DNA of 64,000 nucleotides from Actinomyces respiraculi. GTDB taxonomy: Bacteria > Actinomycetota > Actinomycetes > Actinomycetales > Actinomycetaceae. Each line of letters starts with the position of its first letter. The stretch's first letter is position 1. Positions 34,105 to 43,483 of this stretch are shown here, one piece after another. The notes under the pieces were generated by a model that did not search any database, had not been told where the DNA came from, and saw nothing but the letters and a program-made list of their open reading frames with translations. Location of the stretch: contig NZ_CP063989.1 in the NCBI RefSeq assembly GCF_014595995.2, forward strand, positions 1,302,001 to 1,366,000, read 5' to 3'. A program made the translations under genes and the position numbers.

Positions 34105-35367
34105 TCAGGCCGTGAAGGCCAGAGCCACGTCGTGCCCGCCAAAGCCGAAGGACGTACTCACCGCCACCCGCAGCCCGGGCGCCTCGCGCCCCTCGGGGCC
34201 CACGACGTCCAGACCCGTCGCTGAGACCTCCGCGTCAATCCCGCCCGGCAGCAGCGTCGGCGGCAGCCACCCCTCCACGAGCGCCATGACGGCGAGCACC
34301 GCCTCAAGACCGCCCGCGCCGCCCAGCAGGTGTCCGGTGGAGGACTTCGTGGCTGAGACCGCGGCCGCCGGGACCGTGCGGGCAAGGACCCGCGCTTCGA
34401 CCACGTCACCGGCCGGCGTCGAGGTCGCGTGGGCGTTGACGTGCCCCACCTCGGCCGGGTCGATCCCACCGCGCTCCAGGGCCAGGCGCAGGGCCCGCTC
34501 CTGCTCGGCGCCGCTGGGCTCGGGCCGAGCGACGTCGTAAGCGTCCGCCGTCACCGCGGTGCCCGCCAGCACCGCCAGCACCGTGGCGCCGCGCGCCGCC
34601 GCGTGCTCGGCGGCCTCCAGGACGAGCACCCCCGCACCCTCACCCAGGACAAAGCCGTCGCGGTCCGGGGCGAAGGGCCGTGAGGCCGTCGTCGGATCCT
34701 CGTTCCGCGTGGACAGGGCCCTCATTGCTGCGAAGGCCGCCACCGTCATCGGGTGCAGGGCCGCGTCCGTGCCGCCGGCGACGACGACGTCGGCCCGGCC
34801 AAGGGCGATGAGGTCAGCCGCGTAGGCGATGGCCTCCGCCCCCGAGGCACAGGCCGAGACAGGTGCGTGGATACCGGCCCGGGCCCCCAGCTCAATGCCG
34901 ACCGTGGCTGCGGGGGCGTTGGGCATGAGCGCGGGCACCGCCGTCGGCAGGACCCGCCTGGGGCCCCGTTCCCTCAGGGTGTCCCAGGCCGCCATGACGG
35001 AGAGCACCGGGCCCATGCCGGGGGAGAGCGACACCGCCAGACGCTCACCGGGCACCCGGGCGGCCAGGGCCTCCCCGCCGGCCTGGGCCCAGGCCTCACG
35101 GGCCGCCAACAGCGCACACTGGCTGGCACGGTCCACACGGCGCAGCTCACGCGGCGTGAGCAGCACCGACGGGTCGACGGCGAGCGGCGCGGCGATCCTC
35201 ACGGGCAGGTCGAGCGCCTCGGCCCAGTCCTCGTCAAGGGCGCACACGGCCGTACGAGAGGTGTGCAGCGCCTGCCAGGTCCCGGCGACGTCACCCGCCA
35301 GCGGGTTCGTGGTCCCCAGGCCCGTGACAACCGCGGTGCGCGGCGCAAGCGAGGCGGCGTCGAGCAC
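34105..35367 (-). CDS. fabF: Beta-ketoacyl-ACP synthase II (FabF/KasA type)
   Basis: 420 aa condensing enzyme that elongates fatty acids from malonyl-ACP. The catalytic triad is C173 in PVSACASGAEAIAYA, the His in NAHATSTPAGD and the His in SSTGHLLGGAGG. The C-terminal FGFGGHDVAL loop is present. It is last in the minus-strand fasR-fabD-acpP-fabF cluster, 7 bp after acpP. The same order occurs in mycobacteria (fabD-acpM-kasA). As there, no fabH lies in the cluster. Confidence 0.95.
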   Translation of the reverse strand: MLDAASLAPRTAVVTGLGTTNPLAGDVAGTWQALHTSRTAVCALDEDWAEALDLPVRIAAPLAVDPSVLLTPRELRRVDRASQCALLAAREAWAQAGGEALAARVPGERLAVSLSPGMGPVLSVMAAWDTLRERGPRRVLPTAVPALMPNAPAATVGIELGARAGIHAPVSACASGAEAIAYAADLIALGRADVVVAGGTDAALHPMTVAAFAAMRALSTRNEDPTTASRPFAPDRDGFVLGEGAGVLVLEAAEHAAARGATVLAVLAGTAVTADAYDVARPEPSGAEQERALRLALERGGIDPAEVGHVNAHATSTPAGDVVEARVLARTVPAAAVSATKSSTGHLLGGAGGLEAVLAVMALVEGWLPPTLLPGGIDAEVSATGLDVVGPEGREAPGLRVAVSTSFGFGGHDVALAFTA

Positions 35368-35374
35368 GCGGACC

Positions 35375-35626
35375 TCAGCCCTTCTGGGAGGTCACGAGCT
35401 CGACGAGGGAGCCCACCGTCGGCAGCGTCGGGATGAGGGAGTCGTCCAGCGCGACGCCGAAACGCTCCTCCACCTGGGTGGCGATCGTGAGCAGGCCCAG
35501 CGAGTCGATGTCGAGGTCGTCGGCGAAGCGGGAGGTCTCGCTCACCTCGCTCACGTCCACCCCGGCCTCCTCCGCGGTGATTTCAAGGACGGCGGCGAGG
35601 ACGTCGGTACTGGTCTCATCGGCCAT
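35375..35626 (-). CDS. acpP: Acyl carrier protein
   Basis: 83 aa acidic helical protein that carries growing acyl chains on phosphopantetheine at S42 in DLDIDSLGLL. Length and charge are typical. It lies between fabD (140-bp gap) and fabF (7-bp gap). The start follows GAAGGAGACACC. Of the cluster it has the best ribosome site, fitting the high demand for ACP. Confidence 0.96.
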   Translation of the reverse strand: MADETSTDVLAAVLEITAEEAGVDVSEVSETSRFADDLDIDSLGLLTIATQVEERFGVALDDSLIPTLPTVGSLVELVTSQKG

Positions 35627-35766
35627 GGTGTCTCCTTCGGGTGGTACGGGTCCGCGCGGGCCCGGCAGCGGCTGGTCGCCGTGCCCGGGCCCGGCGTGTC
35701 GGGCGGTGAGCCCGGTCCGGGACGATTGTCCCTCATCGGTGGTGGTGCGCGTGACCAGCGACGGGC

Positions 35767-36732
35767 TCAGCTCAGGCGGGTGAGCCTGACGCCCGGCAGG
35801 CCGCGCCGGGCCAGGCCCGCCAGGACCTGAGCGGGAGCCAGCACCACGGCCTCGTCGGTGCCCAGGGCGACCAGGCGCTCCTGGACCAGGTCCCAGCGCA
35901 CCGGTGCCGTCAGCTTGCCCGCCAGCGCCTCGAGAAGCACGCGCGAGGACGTGCCGACCGGGTGGAGCTCACCGGTCGCGTCATCGACCACGGGGCGCAG
36001 CAGTGGCCGGTCGGGCAGGCAGCGGACTGCCTGCTCCAACGCAGGGGCCGCCCCCGCCAGCAACGGGCAGTGGAAGGGGCCGGCGACGTCGAGGGGCACG
36101 AGCCGGGCCCCGGTGGGAGCACTCAGCCGGGCCAGGGCCTCGAAGGTCCCGGAGGCCACGACCTGCGTGGCGCCGTTGACATTGGCCACGGTCAGCCCCG
36201 CCGCGTGGATCTGTGCGAGCACGTCCTCGCGCTCGCCGCCGACGACAGCGCTCATCCCTCCCAGGCGGGTGCCGTCATCGGCCGTGCAGCACGAGGCCAT
36301 CGCCCGGCCTCGCACCGCCGCCAGCCGCACCGCCTCAAGGGGACTGAGTGCGCCCGCGAGGGCCAGCGCGGTGACGGAGCCCAGTGAGTGGCCTGCGACG
36401 ACGGTGCCCGGCTGCGGGCCGTCAAGGGCCGCCCGCTCGCCCTCGGCCGGGCCGAGCAAGCCGACGCGCAGGGCGCTGAGCAGCGAGATAAGGACCGTGA
36501 GCGGTTGGGCCACATGCGTACCGAGCGGCTCGCCGTCGGGATTCTCAACAGACTGTCTCACCAGCTTCGGCAGGTCCAGGCCGCAGACGGCGGACGCCTC
36601 GCGCACGAGGCGCCGGACGGCCTTGGGGACCGGGGACGAGCCGACGCTCTCCTGCTGCGGGGCACCGTCCTCAACGTCGGGCAGCAGCGCCGTGGGCCGT
36701 GAGCCCTGACCCGGGCACAGGATGGCGCGCAC
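35767..36732 (-). CDS. fabD: Malonyl-CoA:ACP transacylase
   Basis: 321 aa enzyme that loads malonyl units on ACP. The nucleophile is S116 in VVAGHSLGSVTALA, and QPL is seen upstream (THVAQPLTV). Arg and His of the active site lie in AAVRGRAMA and AGPFHCPLLAGAA. The start of the protein, MRAILCPGQGSR, is the family hallmark. It lies 2 bp past the fasR stop, so it is co-transcribed with the regulator. Confidence 0.95.
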   Translation of the reverse strand: MRAILCPGQGSRPTALLPDVEDGAPQQESVGSSPVPKAVRRLVREASAVCGLDLPKLVRQSVENPDGEPLGTHVAQPLTVLISLLSALRVGLLGPAEGERAALDGPQPGTVVAGHSLGSVTALALAGALSPLEAVRLAAVRGRAMASCCTADDGTRLGGMSAVVGGEREDVLAQIHAAGLTVANVNGATQVVASGTFEALARLSAPTGARLVPLDVAGPFHCPLLAGAAPALEQAVRCLPDRPLLRPVVDDATGELHPVGTSSRVLLEALAGKLTAPVRWDLVQERLVALGTDEAVVLAPAQVLAGLARRGLPGVRLTRLS

Positions 36733-36734
36733 CC

Positions 36735-37913
36735 TCAGTCCTCCCGCTCAGCCGCAAGCCGGGCGACGATGACCGCCATATGGAGTATGAAGCCGTCGCG
36801 GGCATCGGTGGCGTCCCACCCGATGTGCTCGGTGACCCGACCCAGGCGGTAGCGCACCGTGTTGGCGTGCACGAACAGGGTCCTCGCCGTCGCCTCAAGG
36901 CTGCGGCCCAGGGCGAGGTAGGTCGCGACCGTCTCCTCGAAGGGCTCGCCCATCGCGTGCAGGGGAGCGGCAACGAGGGCAGAGATCTGCTCGATGGCGA
37001 GCTTGTCGCCGTTGAGCAGCCGCTCGGGCAGGAGGTCGTCGGCGTGAACCGGGTTGGGGGCCTGGGCCCAGCCCGCCCGGGCATGCAGTCCGGCCAGCGC
37101 CGAGCGCAGCGAGCGCCCCGCCTGAGCCACGCCCGCCACGACCGGACCGATGACGGCCGGGCCGTCCAGGCGCTCGGCCACCTGGCCGGCGACACGGTCG
37201 AGGGCCCGCTCGGGCGTCTCCCCGGGGGCCTGGGAGGAGAGCGATCCTCCGAGGATGATGATGACGGAGCCGCTCCGCACGGACACGAGGCAGTCAGCGG
37301 CCACCTGACGGCAGTGGCGGCGCAGGCGCGAGACCGCCAGCGCATCGAGCACCGCCTCGGCTGCGATGGCGACGACGGGCCCGGACCCGGACCACCCGGC
37401 GGAACCGGCACGGGTGGTGGCGTCCTCGGGGGAGTCGTGGAGCATGGCGTCCACCGCCACCGACTCCAGGCGCGCGTCCCAGGCGCCGCGGGCCTCGGCC
37501 ACGCGCGCGTAGACCTCCGCGGCGGCGAAGCCGACGTCGCGCCCGAAGGTGAGCACGAGGATCGTCACCCGGTCGCGCATGTCCTCGGGCACGGCCTGTG
37601 GCGCCTCCTCGACGACGACGTCGAGCACGCTGCGCACGAGCGAGAGCGTCTGCTCCAGCGTGATCGTGCCCGTCAGGGCGGCGGGGGCGACAGAGAAGAT
37701 GCGGGAGGGGGCGACGGCGGTCGTCGGGTTGTCCACCATGTCGACGAACATCGTCACGCCCAGGCGCGCGACCTTCTCGATCTGGCGGCGCGGGGCCTCC
37801 GGCAGGGTGCGGTACCAGGAGTGGGCGGAGCTGATGCGGTCGATGCAGTGCTCAATGATCGTGTCCTGGGCCCGGCGCAGCGCCGCCACCGCGGGCTGGC
37901 TCAACTCGTTCAT
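36735..37913 (-). CDS. fasR: FasR-type (PucR/CdaR HTH) regulator of fatty acid synthesis
   Basis: 392 aa. The C-terminal PucR-type helix-turn-helix is ALGRSLEATARTLFVHANTV, then RYRLGRVTEHIGWD. Upstream is a GGDEF-like/central domain as in mycobacterial FasR, which activates the fas operon. Being directly upstream of fabD supports that role. Start choice: ATG 37913 lies exactly 6 nt after TACGAT (37920-37925 on this strand), the leaderless spacing used elsewhere. A TTG at 37952 would add 13 residues but lacks any signal. aspA is divergent. Confidence 0.88.
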   Translation of the reverse strand: MNELSQPAVAALRRAQDTIIEHCIDRISSAHSWYRTLPEAPRRQIEKVARLGVTMFVDMVDNPTTAVAPSRIFSVAPAALTGTITLEQTLSLVRSVLDVVVEEAPQAVPEDMRDRVTILVLTFGRDVGFAAAEVYARVAEARGAWDARLESVAVDAMLHDSPEDATTRAGSAGWSGSGPVVAIAAEAVLDALAVSRLRRHCRQVAADCLVSVRSGSVIIILGGSLSSQAPGETPERALDRVAGQVAERLDGPAVIGPVVAGVAQAGRSLRSALAGLHARAGWAQAPNPVHADDLLPERLLNGDKLAIEQISALVAAPLHAMGEPFEETVATYLALGRSLEATARTLFVHANTVRYRLGRVTEHIGWDATDARDGFILHMAVIVARLAAERED

Positions 37914-38052
37914 ACCGTCATCGTAAGCGGTGGCCTTGTAGGAATGCGACAACTGCTCGCGGATGGCCGGATCCGGCTAGGCTTGCCGTGCCGCCGCTGC
38001 ACGAGCAGCGCCGAGTTGATCACACGCGCCACAGGCGCGGTCAGGAGGGACG

Positions 38053-39525
38053 ATGATGTCTCAGGCCACTCGTACCGAGGAGGACCTGCTTGGTAAGCGG
38101 GACGTCCCGCTGGAGGCCTACTGGGGGATCCACACGCTACGCGCCTGCGAGAACTACCAGATCTCCGGCAACACGGTCGGTGAGGAGCCCGCCTTCGTGC
38201 GCGGCATGGTCCAGGTCAAGAAGGCCGCGGCACTGGCCAACCAGGAGCTCGGCACCCTCAGCGACGAGATCGCCGAGGCGATCGTGTGGGCCTGCGACCA
38301 GGTGCTTGAGGACGGGCGCTGCATGGACCAGTTCCCCGTCGACGTGTTCCAGGGCGGCGCCGGCACCAGCGTCAACATGAACACCAACGAGGTCATCGCC
38401 AACCTCGCCCTCGAGCACATGGGCTATGCCAAGGGCCGCTACGACGTCGTCAACCCCAACGACCACGTCAACAAGTCACAGTCCACCAACGACGCCTACC
38501 CCACCGGCTTCAGGCTGGGGCTCTACGCGCGCGTCGAGGAGATGGTCGCCGAGCTCGAGCGGCTCATTGACGCCTTCCACTCCAAGGGCCTGCAGTTCAA
38601 GAACGTGCTCAAGATGGGCCGCACCCAGCTCCAGGACGCCGTGCCCATGAGCCTGGGTCAGGAGTTCGAGGCCTTCAGCGTCCTGCTGGGGGAGGAGGTG
38701 CTGCGCCTGCGCAACAACTCGGCGTTGCTGCTGGAGGTCAACCTCGGGGCCACGGCGATCGGCACCGGGCTCAACACCCCTCCCTCCTACCAGCAGACGG
38801 CGGTACGTCACCTGCAGCAGATCACCGATCTGCCCGTGCAGGGCGCCGCCAACCTCATGGAGGCCACGAGCGACACGGGTGCCTACGTGTCCATGCACGC
38901 CGCGATCAAGCGCCTGGCCGTCAAGCTCTCCAAGATCTGCAACGACCTGCGCCTGCTGTCCTCTGGCCCGCGCGCGGGGCTCGGCGAGATCCGCCTGCCC
39001 GAGCGGGCGGCGGGCTCCTCGATCATGCCGGCCAAGGTCAACCCGGTCATCCCCGAGGTCGTCAACCAGGTGTGTTTCAAGGTCATGGGCAACGACGTCG
39101 CCCTCACCTTCGCCGCCGAGGCCGGCCAGCTCCAGCTCAACGTCATGGAGCCCGTCATCGGGCAGACGAGCCTGGAGTCCATCCGGCTGCTGACCAACGC
39201 CATGCGCACACTGCGCGAGCTGTGCGTCATCGGGATCGAGGCCAATGAGGAGGTCTGCCGCGACCACGTGCTGTCCTCCATCGGGATCGTCACCTACCTC
39301 AATGAGGTCATCGGCCACCACAACGGCGACCTCGTGGGGCGCGAGTGCGCCCGCAGCGGTCGTGACGTGCGCGAGGTGGTCCTCGAGATGGGGCTGTTGG
39401 ACGAGCGGACGCTGGATGAGCTGCTGAGCCCGGAGAACCTGCTGCACCCCCACTACCGCGATGCCCGCTTCTACACGGGCTCCGACCCGTCGGTGCCCGC
39501 CACCGAGGACGGGGCTGAGGCGTAG
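38053..39525 (+). CDS. aspA: Aspartate ammonia-lyase
   Basis: 490 aa fumarase/aspartase superfamily enzyme that converts aspartate to fumarate and ammonia. The signature [15 protein letters not shown] carries the catalytic Ser loop. Other motifs are [40 protein letters not shown] and [12 protein letters not shown]. The aspartase form is favoured over fumarase by [10 protein letters not shown] and by [19 protein letters not shown]. The start follows GGAGGGACG. A -10-like TAGGCT is at 37978-37983. In other actinobacteria fasR and aceE are often adjacent. Here aspA sits between them. Confidence 0.93.
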   Translation: MMSQATRTEEDLLGKRDVPLEAYWGIHTLRACENYQISGNTVGEEPAFVRGMVQVKKAAALANQELGTLSDEIAEAIVWACDQVLEDGRCMDQFPVDVFQGGAGTSVNMNTNEVIANLALEHMGYAKGRYDVVNPNDHVNKSQSTNDAYPTGFRLGLYARVEEMVAELERLIDAFHSKGLQFKNVLKMGRTQLQDAVPMSLGQEFEAFSVLLGEEVLRLRNNSALLLEVNLGATAIGTGLNTPPSYQQTAVRHLQQITDLPVQGAANLMEATSDTGAYVSMHAAIKRLAVKLSKICNDLRLLSSGPRAGLGEIRLPERAAGSSIMPAKVNPVIPEVVNQVCFKVMGNDVALTFAAEAGQLQLNVMEPVIGQTSLESIRLLTNAMRTLRELCVIGIEANEEVCRDHVLSSIGIVTYLNEVIGHHNGDLVGRECARSGRDVREVVLEMGLLDERTLDELLSPENLLHPHYRDARFYTGSDPSVPATEDGAEA

Positions 39526-39560
39526 CCGGGCCGACGCCGGTGAGGCTCAGGGGCGGATGA

Positions 39561-39603
39561 CGCCGGGGCCCGGACCAGCAGCGAGCTGGTCCGGGCCCCG
39601 GCG
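39561..39603. terminator. Bidirectional terminator between aspA and aceE
   Basis: Arms 39561-39578 and 39586-39603 are perfectly complementary over 18 bp around the 7-nt loop CAGCGAG, between convergent genes. It is the strongest hairpin of the window. Confidence 0.85.
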
Positions 39604-39618
39604 TCGCCAGACTCGCCG

Positions 39619-42375
39619 TCAGGCATCGCCGCCGTCGGAGCCGGAGGTGCCGGCGTTGACGTTGGTCAGGTCGTAGCGAGAGATCGCCTGGGTCGGGGCG
39701 GAGGCGTCCACCTTGCCCTCCTTCGCCAGGGCCTGCAGCGCCTTGGTGACGACGGAGGCCGAGTCGATGAGGTAGTGACGGCGGGCCGCCTTGCGGGTGT
39801 CGGAGAAGCCGAAGCCGTCGGCACCCAGCACGTGGTAGGAGCCGGGCACCCACGGACGGATGAGGTCCTGCACGGCGTGGTCGTAGTCGCTCGTGGCGAT
39901 GAAGGGACCCTGAGCGCCGGAGAGCTTCTGGGTCAGGTACGCCACCCGCTGGTCGTCGGGGTTGAGGAAGTTGTGCCGCTCGACCTCCAGGGCTTCGCGA
40001 CGCAGCTCGCCCCAGGAGGTGACGGACCAGACGCTGGCGCGCACGCCCCAGTGCTCGGCCAGCATGTCGCGGGCCTCCAGGATCCACGGCACCGCGATGC
40101 CCGAGGCCAGGAGCTGGACCTCAGGGCCGTCGCCGGCGGGAGCATTGGCGATCTTGTGGATGCCCTTGATGATGCCCTCGACGTCGACGTCCTCGGGCTC
40201 AGCCGGCTGGTGGATGGGCTCGTTGTACACCGTGAGGTAGTACATGATGTTGCGGTTGCGGGTCTCATCCGGGCCGTACCAGCGCTGGAGACCGTCACGC
40301 ACGATGTGGCGGATCTCGTAGGCGTAGGCCGGGTCGTAGGAGGCGAAGGCCTCGTTGGTCCAGGCGATGAGCGGCGAGTGCCCGTCCATGTGCTGGGTGC
40401 CCTCACCCTGGAGGGTCGTGCGGCCCGCGGTGGCGCCGATGAGGAAGCCGCGCGCGAGCTGGTCACCCGCCGCCCAGAACTGGTCCGCCGTGCGCTGGAA
40501 GCCGAACATCGAGTACAGGATGTAGACCGGGATCATCGGCTCGCCGTGGGTGGCGTAGCTGGTGCCCGCGACCTGGAAGACGGCGGCGGAGCCTGCCTCG
40601 TTGATGCCGGTGTGCATGAGCTGGCCGGAGGTGGACTCGCGGTAGGACAGCATCATGTCGGCGTCCACCGGCGTGTAGTTCTGGCCGAGCGTGTTGTAGA
40701 TCTTCTTCGTCGGGAACAGGGACTCCAGACCGAAGGTGCGCGACTCGTCCGGAACGATCGGCACGATGCGCCGGCCGATGACCTTGTCCTTGACGAGCTC
40801 CTTGAGCAGCTGGACGAAGGCCATCGTCGAGGCGACCTCGCGCTTGCCCGAGCCGCCCTTGAGAACCTCGTAGGCCTTGTCGCCCGGCAGCTCGAGAAGC
40901 GTGCCGTTGTCACGGCGCTCGGGGACGAATCCGCCGAGCTCGCGGCGACGCTGAAGCATGTACATCAACGCCGGGTCGTCGTCGGCCGGACGGTAGTAGG
41001 GCGGCATCTTCGGGTCGGCCTCGAGCTGCTCGTCCGTGATCGGGATGTGGAGCCGGTCGCGCAGGCCCTTGAGGTCCTCCAGCGTCAGCTTCTTCATCTG
41101 GTGGGTGGCGTTGCGACCGGCGAAGTGGGAGCCGAGCAGGTAGCCCTTGATGGTGTGCGCGAGGATGACCGTCGGCTGGCCCTTGTGCTCAGTGGCGGCC
41201 TTGTAGGCGGCGTAGACCTTGCGGTAGTCGTTGCCGCCGCGCTGCAGGGCCCAGATCTCGTCGTCGGTCCAGTCCTTGACGAGCGCGGCGGTGCGCGGGT
41301 CGCGGTTGAAGAAGTGCTCGCGCACATAGGCGCCGTCGTTGGCCTTGAAGGCCTGGAAGTCGCCGTCGAGGGTTTCCATCATGAGGTGCTCGAGGGCGTG
41401 GTCCTTGTCGGCGGCGAAGAGCTGGTCCCAGCCGCGGCCCCACATGACCTTGATGACGTTCCAGCCGGCGCCCCGGAAGAAGGCCTCGAGCTCCTGGACG
41501 ATCTTGCCGTTGCCGCGCACCGGGCCGTCGAGGCGCTGGAGGTTGCAGTTGATGACGAAGGTGAGGTTGTCGAGCTGCTGGTTGGCCGCGAGCTGGAGCA
41601 TGCCGCGGGACTCGGGCTCGTCCATCTCGCCGTCGCCGAGGAAGGCCCAGGTGTGCTGCTGGGAGGTGTCCTTGATGCCTGCGCCCTGCAGGTACTTGTC
41701 GAACCAGGCGTGGTAGATCGCCTCGGCGGGGCCCAGGCCCATGGAGACGGTCGGGTACTCCCAGAAGTCCTCCATGCGGCGCGGGTGCGGGTAGGAGGGC
41801 ATGCCGCGGCCCTCGGAGGCCGCCGGGTGCGAGTACTCCTGGCGGAAGCCGTCGAGGTCCGCCTCGCTCAGGCGGCCCTCAAGGAAGCCTCGGGCGTAGT
41901 TGCCGGGGGAGGCGTGGCCCTGGAAGAAGACGTGGTCGCCGCCGCCCGGGTGATCCTTGCCGCGGAAGAAGTGGTTCATGCCCACCTCGTACAGCGTCGC
42001 CGTCGAGGCGTAGGAGGAGATGTGACCGCCGACGCTGACGCCGGGGCGCTGGGCGCGTGTGACCATGACGGCGGCGTTCCAGCGCAGCCAGCGGCGGTAG
42101 GTGCGCTCGGTGTCCTCGTCGCCCGGGAAGTAGGGCTCGTCAACGACGTTGATGGTGTTGACGTAGGGCGTCGTCGTCTGCGTGGGCAGGTTGACGTTCT
42201 TCCTGCGCGCCTCGGCGAGCATCGACAGGAGGATGAAGCGGGCACGGGGGGCGCCCTTCTCCTCGATGAGCGCATCGAGGGAGTCGCGCCACTCCCTGGT
42301 CTCCTCGGGGTCGTTGTCGTTGACCTTGGTCAGGAGACCGTCGATGAGCGGCGTGGAGTCGCTGGTCGGGCTCAC
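39619..42375 (-). CDS. aceE: Pyruvate dehydrogenase E1 component (homodimeric)
   Basis: 918 aa ThDP enzyme that decarboxylates pyruvate and acetylates the E2 lipoyl domain. Signs: [20 protein letters not shown] near the N-terminus, the ThDP motif from [14 protein letters not shown] to [11 protein letters not shown] (about residues 247-285), [20 protein letters not shown] and the C-terminal [20 protein letters not shown]. Length is that of the large homodimeric E1. No E2 or E3 gene is adjacent, as in other actinobacteria where aceE is solitary. A leader of about 100 nt is expected from TAGATT (42489-42494, minus strand). Confidence 0.97.
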   Translation of the reverse strand: MSPTSDSTPLIDGLLTKVNDNDPEETREWRDSLDALIEEKGAPRARFILLSMLAEARRKNVNLPTQTTTPYVNTINVVDEPYFPGDEDTERTYRRWLRWNAAVMVTRAQRPGVSVGGHISSYASTATLYEVGMNHFFRGKDHPGGGDHVFFQGHASPGNYARGFLEGRLSEADLDGFRQEYSHPAASEGRGMPSYPHPRRMEDFWEYPTVSMGLGPAEAIYHAWFDKYLQGAGIKDTSQQHTWAFLGDGEMDEPESRGMLQLAANQQLDNLTFVINCNLQRLDGPVRGNGKIVQELEAFFRGAGWNVIKVMWGRGWDQLFAADKDHALEHLMMETLDGDFQAFKANDGAYVREHFFNRDPRTAALVKDWTDDEIWALQRGGNDYRKVYAAYKAATEHKGQPTVILAHTIKGYLLGSHFAGRNATHQMKKLTLEDLKGLRDRLHIPITDEQLEADPKMPPYYRPADDDPALMYMLQRRRELGGFVPERRDNGTLLELPGDKAYEVLKGGSGKREVASTMAFVQLLKELVKDKVIGRRIVPIVPDESRTFGLESLFPTKKIYNTLGQNYTPVDADMMLSYRESTSGQLMHTGINEAGSAAVFQVAGTSYATHGEPMIPVYILYSMFGFQRTADQFWAAGDQLARGFLIGATAGRTTLQGEGTQHMDGHSPLIAWTNEAFASYDPAYAYEIRHIVRDGLQRWYGPDETRNRNIMYYLTVYNEPIHQPAEPEDVDVEGIIKGIHKIANAPAGDGPEVQLLASGIAVPWILEARDMLAEHWGVRASVWSVTSWGELRREALEVERHNFLNPDDQRVAYLTQKLSGAQGPFIATSDYDHAVQDLIRPWVPGSYHVLGADGFGFSDTRKAARRHYLIDSASVVTKALQALAKEGKVDASAPTQAISRYDLTNVNAGTSGSDGGDA

Positions 42376-42728
42376 GTGTTCCCTCTTTCCTCGCGTCGGT
42401 GCTGAGCGGATCGGGTGGTGGTCGGTTGTCGGTCGTCCCTGGTGGCTCCAGGGGCGACCGGGCGCGGCCGCGATTGACTGTGCCTACTAATCTACGGCCT
42501 GGCGGAGGAAGAAAGACCTCATGGCAGGGCAGAAAGTCCCATGCGGCCTGTGAGGTCAGGCACGCGGGCAATCCTAGGTGATTCCCGGCAGGCCGGTGGT
42601 ACGCGCACATGCTCTCGTCATCACTTGCACAGCGGTGCTCTTGTACCGTGAACTTAGGGCATGCGCCGCGACCGCGACGCGCGCCGCCACGCACCAGGGA
42701 CCCACGGTCCAGAAAACGGAGAGACACA
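42376..42728. promoter_or_regulatory. Divergent control region of aceE and the DUF3052 gene
   Basis: 353 bp without a gene. Minus-strand TAGATT (42489-42494) is a likely -10 for aceE. Plus-strand TACCGT (42644-42649) may serve the DUF3052 gene. A 7-bp inverted repeat GACCTCA (42515-42521) / TGAGGTC (42551-42557) lies between them and could bind a regulator of aceE. No -35 element is convincing. Confidence 0.4.
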
Positions 42729-43133
42729 GTGACGACCAGAGCGGGCGGGGCCTTCGGCTTCGCCTCCGGCCTCATCATCCAGGAGTTCGGGTACGACGAC
42801 GACGTCGACCAGGCCCTGCGTCAGGCCGCCGAGACCGAGACCGGCACTGGACTCGTGGACGAGGACTACGAGGACGTCGCAGACTCCGCCATCGTCTGGT
42901 GGCGTGACGACGACGGCGATGTCGACGACCTCACCGACCTCCTTGTCGACGCCCAGTCGAACCTCGACGGCGACGGCGTCATCTGGGTCCTGACCCCCAA
43001 GGCCCGCACCACCGGTGCCGTCCCCACCGGTGACGTGGAGGAGGCGGCCCGCACGGCGGGCATGCACGCCACCAGCGCCGCCGCCATGGGCGAGCGTTGG
43101 AGCGGCATCCGGGTCTCCAGCCGTAGGCGCTGA
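42729..43133 (+). CDS. DUF3052 family protein
   Basis: 134 aa acidic soluble protein of an actinobacterial family with no known function, usually encoded beside aceE as here. Typical segments are GLIIQEFGYDDDVDQALRQA, IVWWRDDDGDVDDLTDLLVD, GVIWVLTPKA and the C-terminal RWSGIRVSSRR. Start: GTG 42729, giving VTTRAGGAFGFASG, the conserved beginning of the family. The open frame continues upstream, but without homologous sequence. tRNA-Val follows 44 bp after the stop. Confidence 0.9.
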   Translation: MTTRAGGAFGFASGLIIQEFGYDDDVDQALRQAAETETGTGLVDEDYEDVADSAIVWWRDDDGDVDDLTDLLVDAQSNLDGDGVIWVLTPKARTTGAVPTGDVEEAARTAGMHATSAAAMGERWSGIRVSSRRR

Positions 43134-43177
43134 GGTACCGCCCTCGCGGGAGCCGGTCGGCCGGCCCCGCCCCCCCA

Positions 43178-43253
43178 GGACCTGTAGCTCAGCTGGTAGA
43201 GCAACGCGTTTACACCGCGTCGGTCGTCGGTTCGAGTCCGGCCGGGTCCACCA
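43178..43253 (+). tRNA. tRNA-Val (anticodon UAC)
   Basis: 76-nt cloverleaf: acceptor GGACCTG/CGGGTCC, D-arm GCTCAGCTGGTAGAGC, anticodon loop TTTACAC with TAC, T-arm CCGGTTCGAGTCCGGC region, discriminator A and encoded CCA (43251-43253). It reads GUA and other valine codons by wobble. The transposon-like element at 43292 begins 38 bp downstream. Confidence 0.95.
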
Positions 43254-43276
43254 CGATGTCCTTTGTCCTGATACGG

Positions 43277-43291
43277 GCCCCGTGCCTGCCG
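43277..43291 (+). repeat. Left target-site duplication of the 43 kb element
   Basis: GCCCCGTGCCTGCCG here and at 45024-45038 is identical over 15 bp and lies directly outside the two inverted ends of the element. This is the mark of a transposition event. Confidence 0.85.
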
Positions 43292-43483
43292 TGTGATGTC
43301 TCAGGACATTGGTGATAGTTCTGTGTCAGGGCATTGGTGACAGTTCGGGTGTTTGTGGGGTGACACTTCGGGTTGGTGTCGGGGATGGTCTTCTCCGGCC
43401 GGCCGGCCGCCCACCGGGGCCGTGGCAGTTGCCGGCCTTCAGGCCCTGGTGCTGCCGCCAGCTCGTCGTCCCACGGGTGTGGA

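Noticed and set aside
35627..35766. Missing fabH between fabD and acpP as a novelty
   Set aside because: The same fabD-acp-condensing-enzyme order without fabH occurs in mycobacteria, so the absence from the cluster is ordinary.
37914..37952. Upstream TTG start for fasR adding 13 residues
   Set aside because: It has no ribosome site or promoter at a useful distance, while ATG 37913 has TACGAT at exactly 6 nt.
39775..42405. Very long open frame (876 codons) antisense to aceE
   Set aside because: Its composition (Val/Gly/Leu/Glu runs) is the mirror of GC-rich aceE codons, with no domain. aceE itself is unmistakable.
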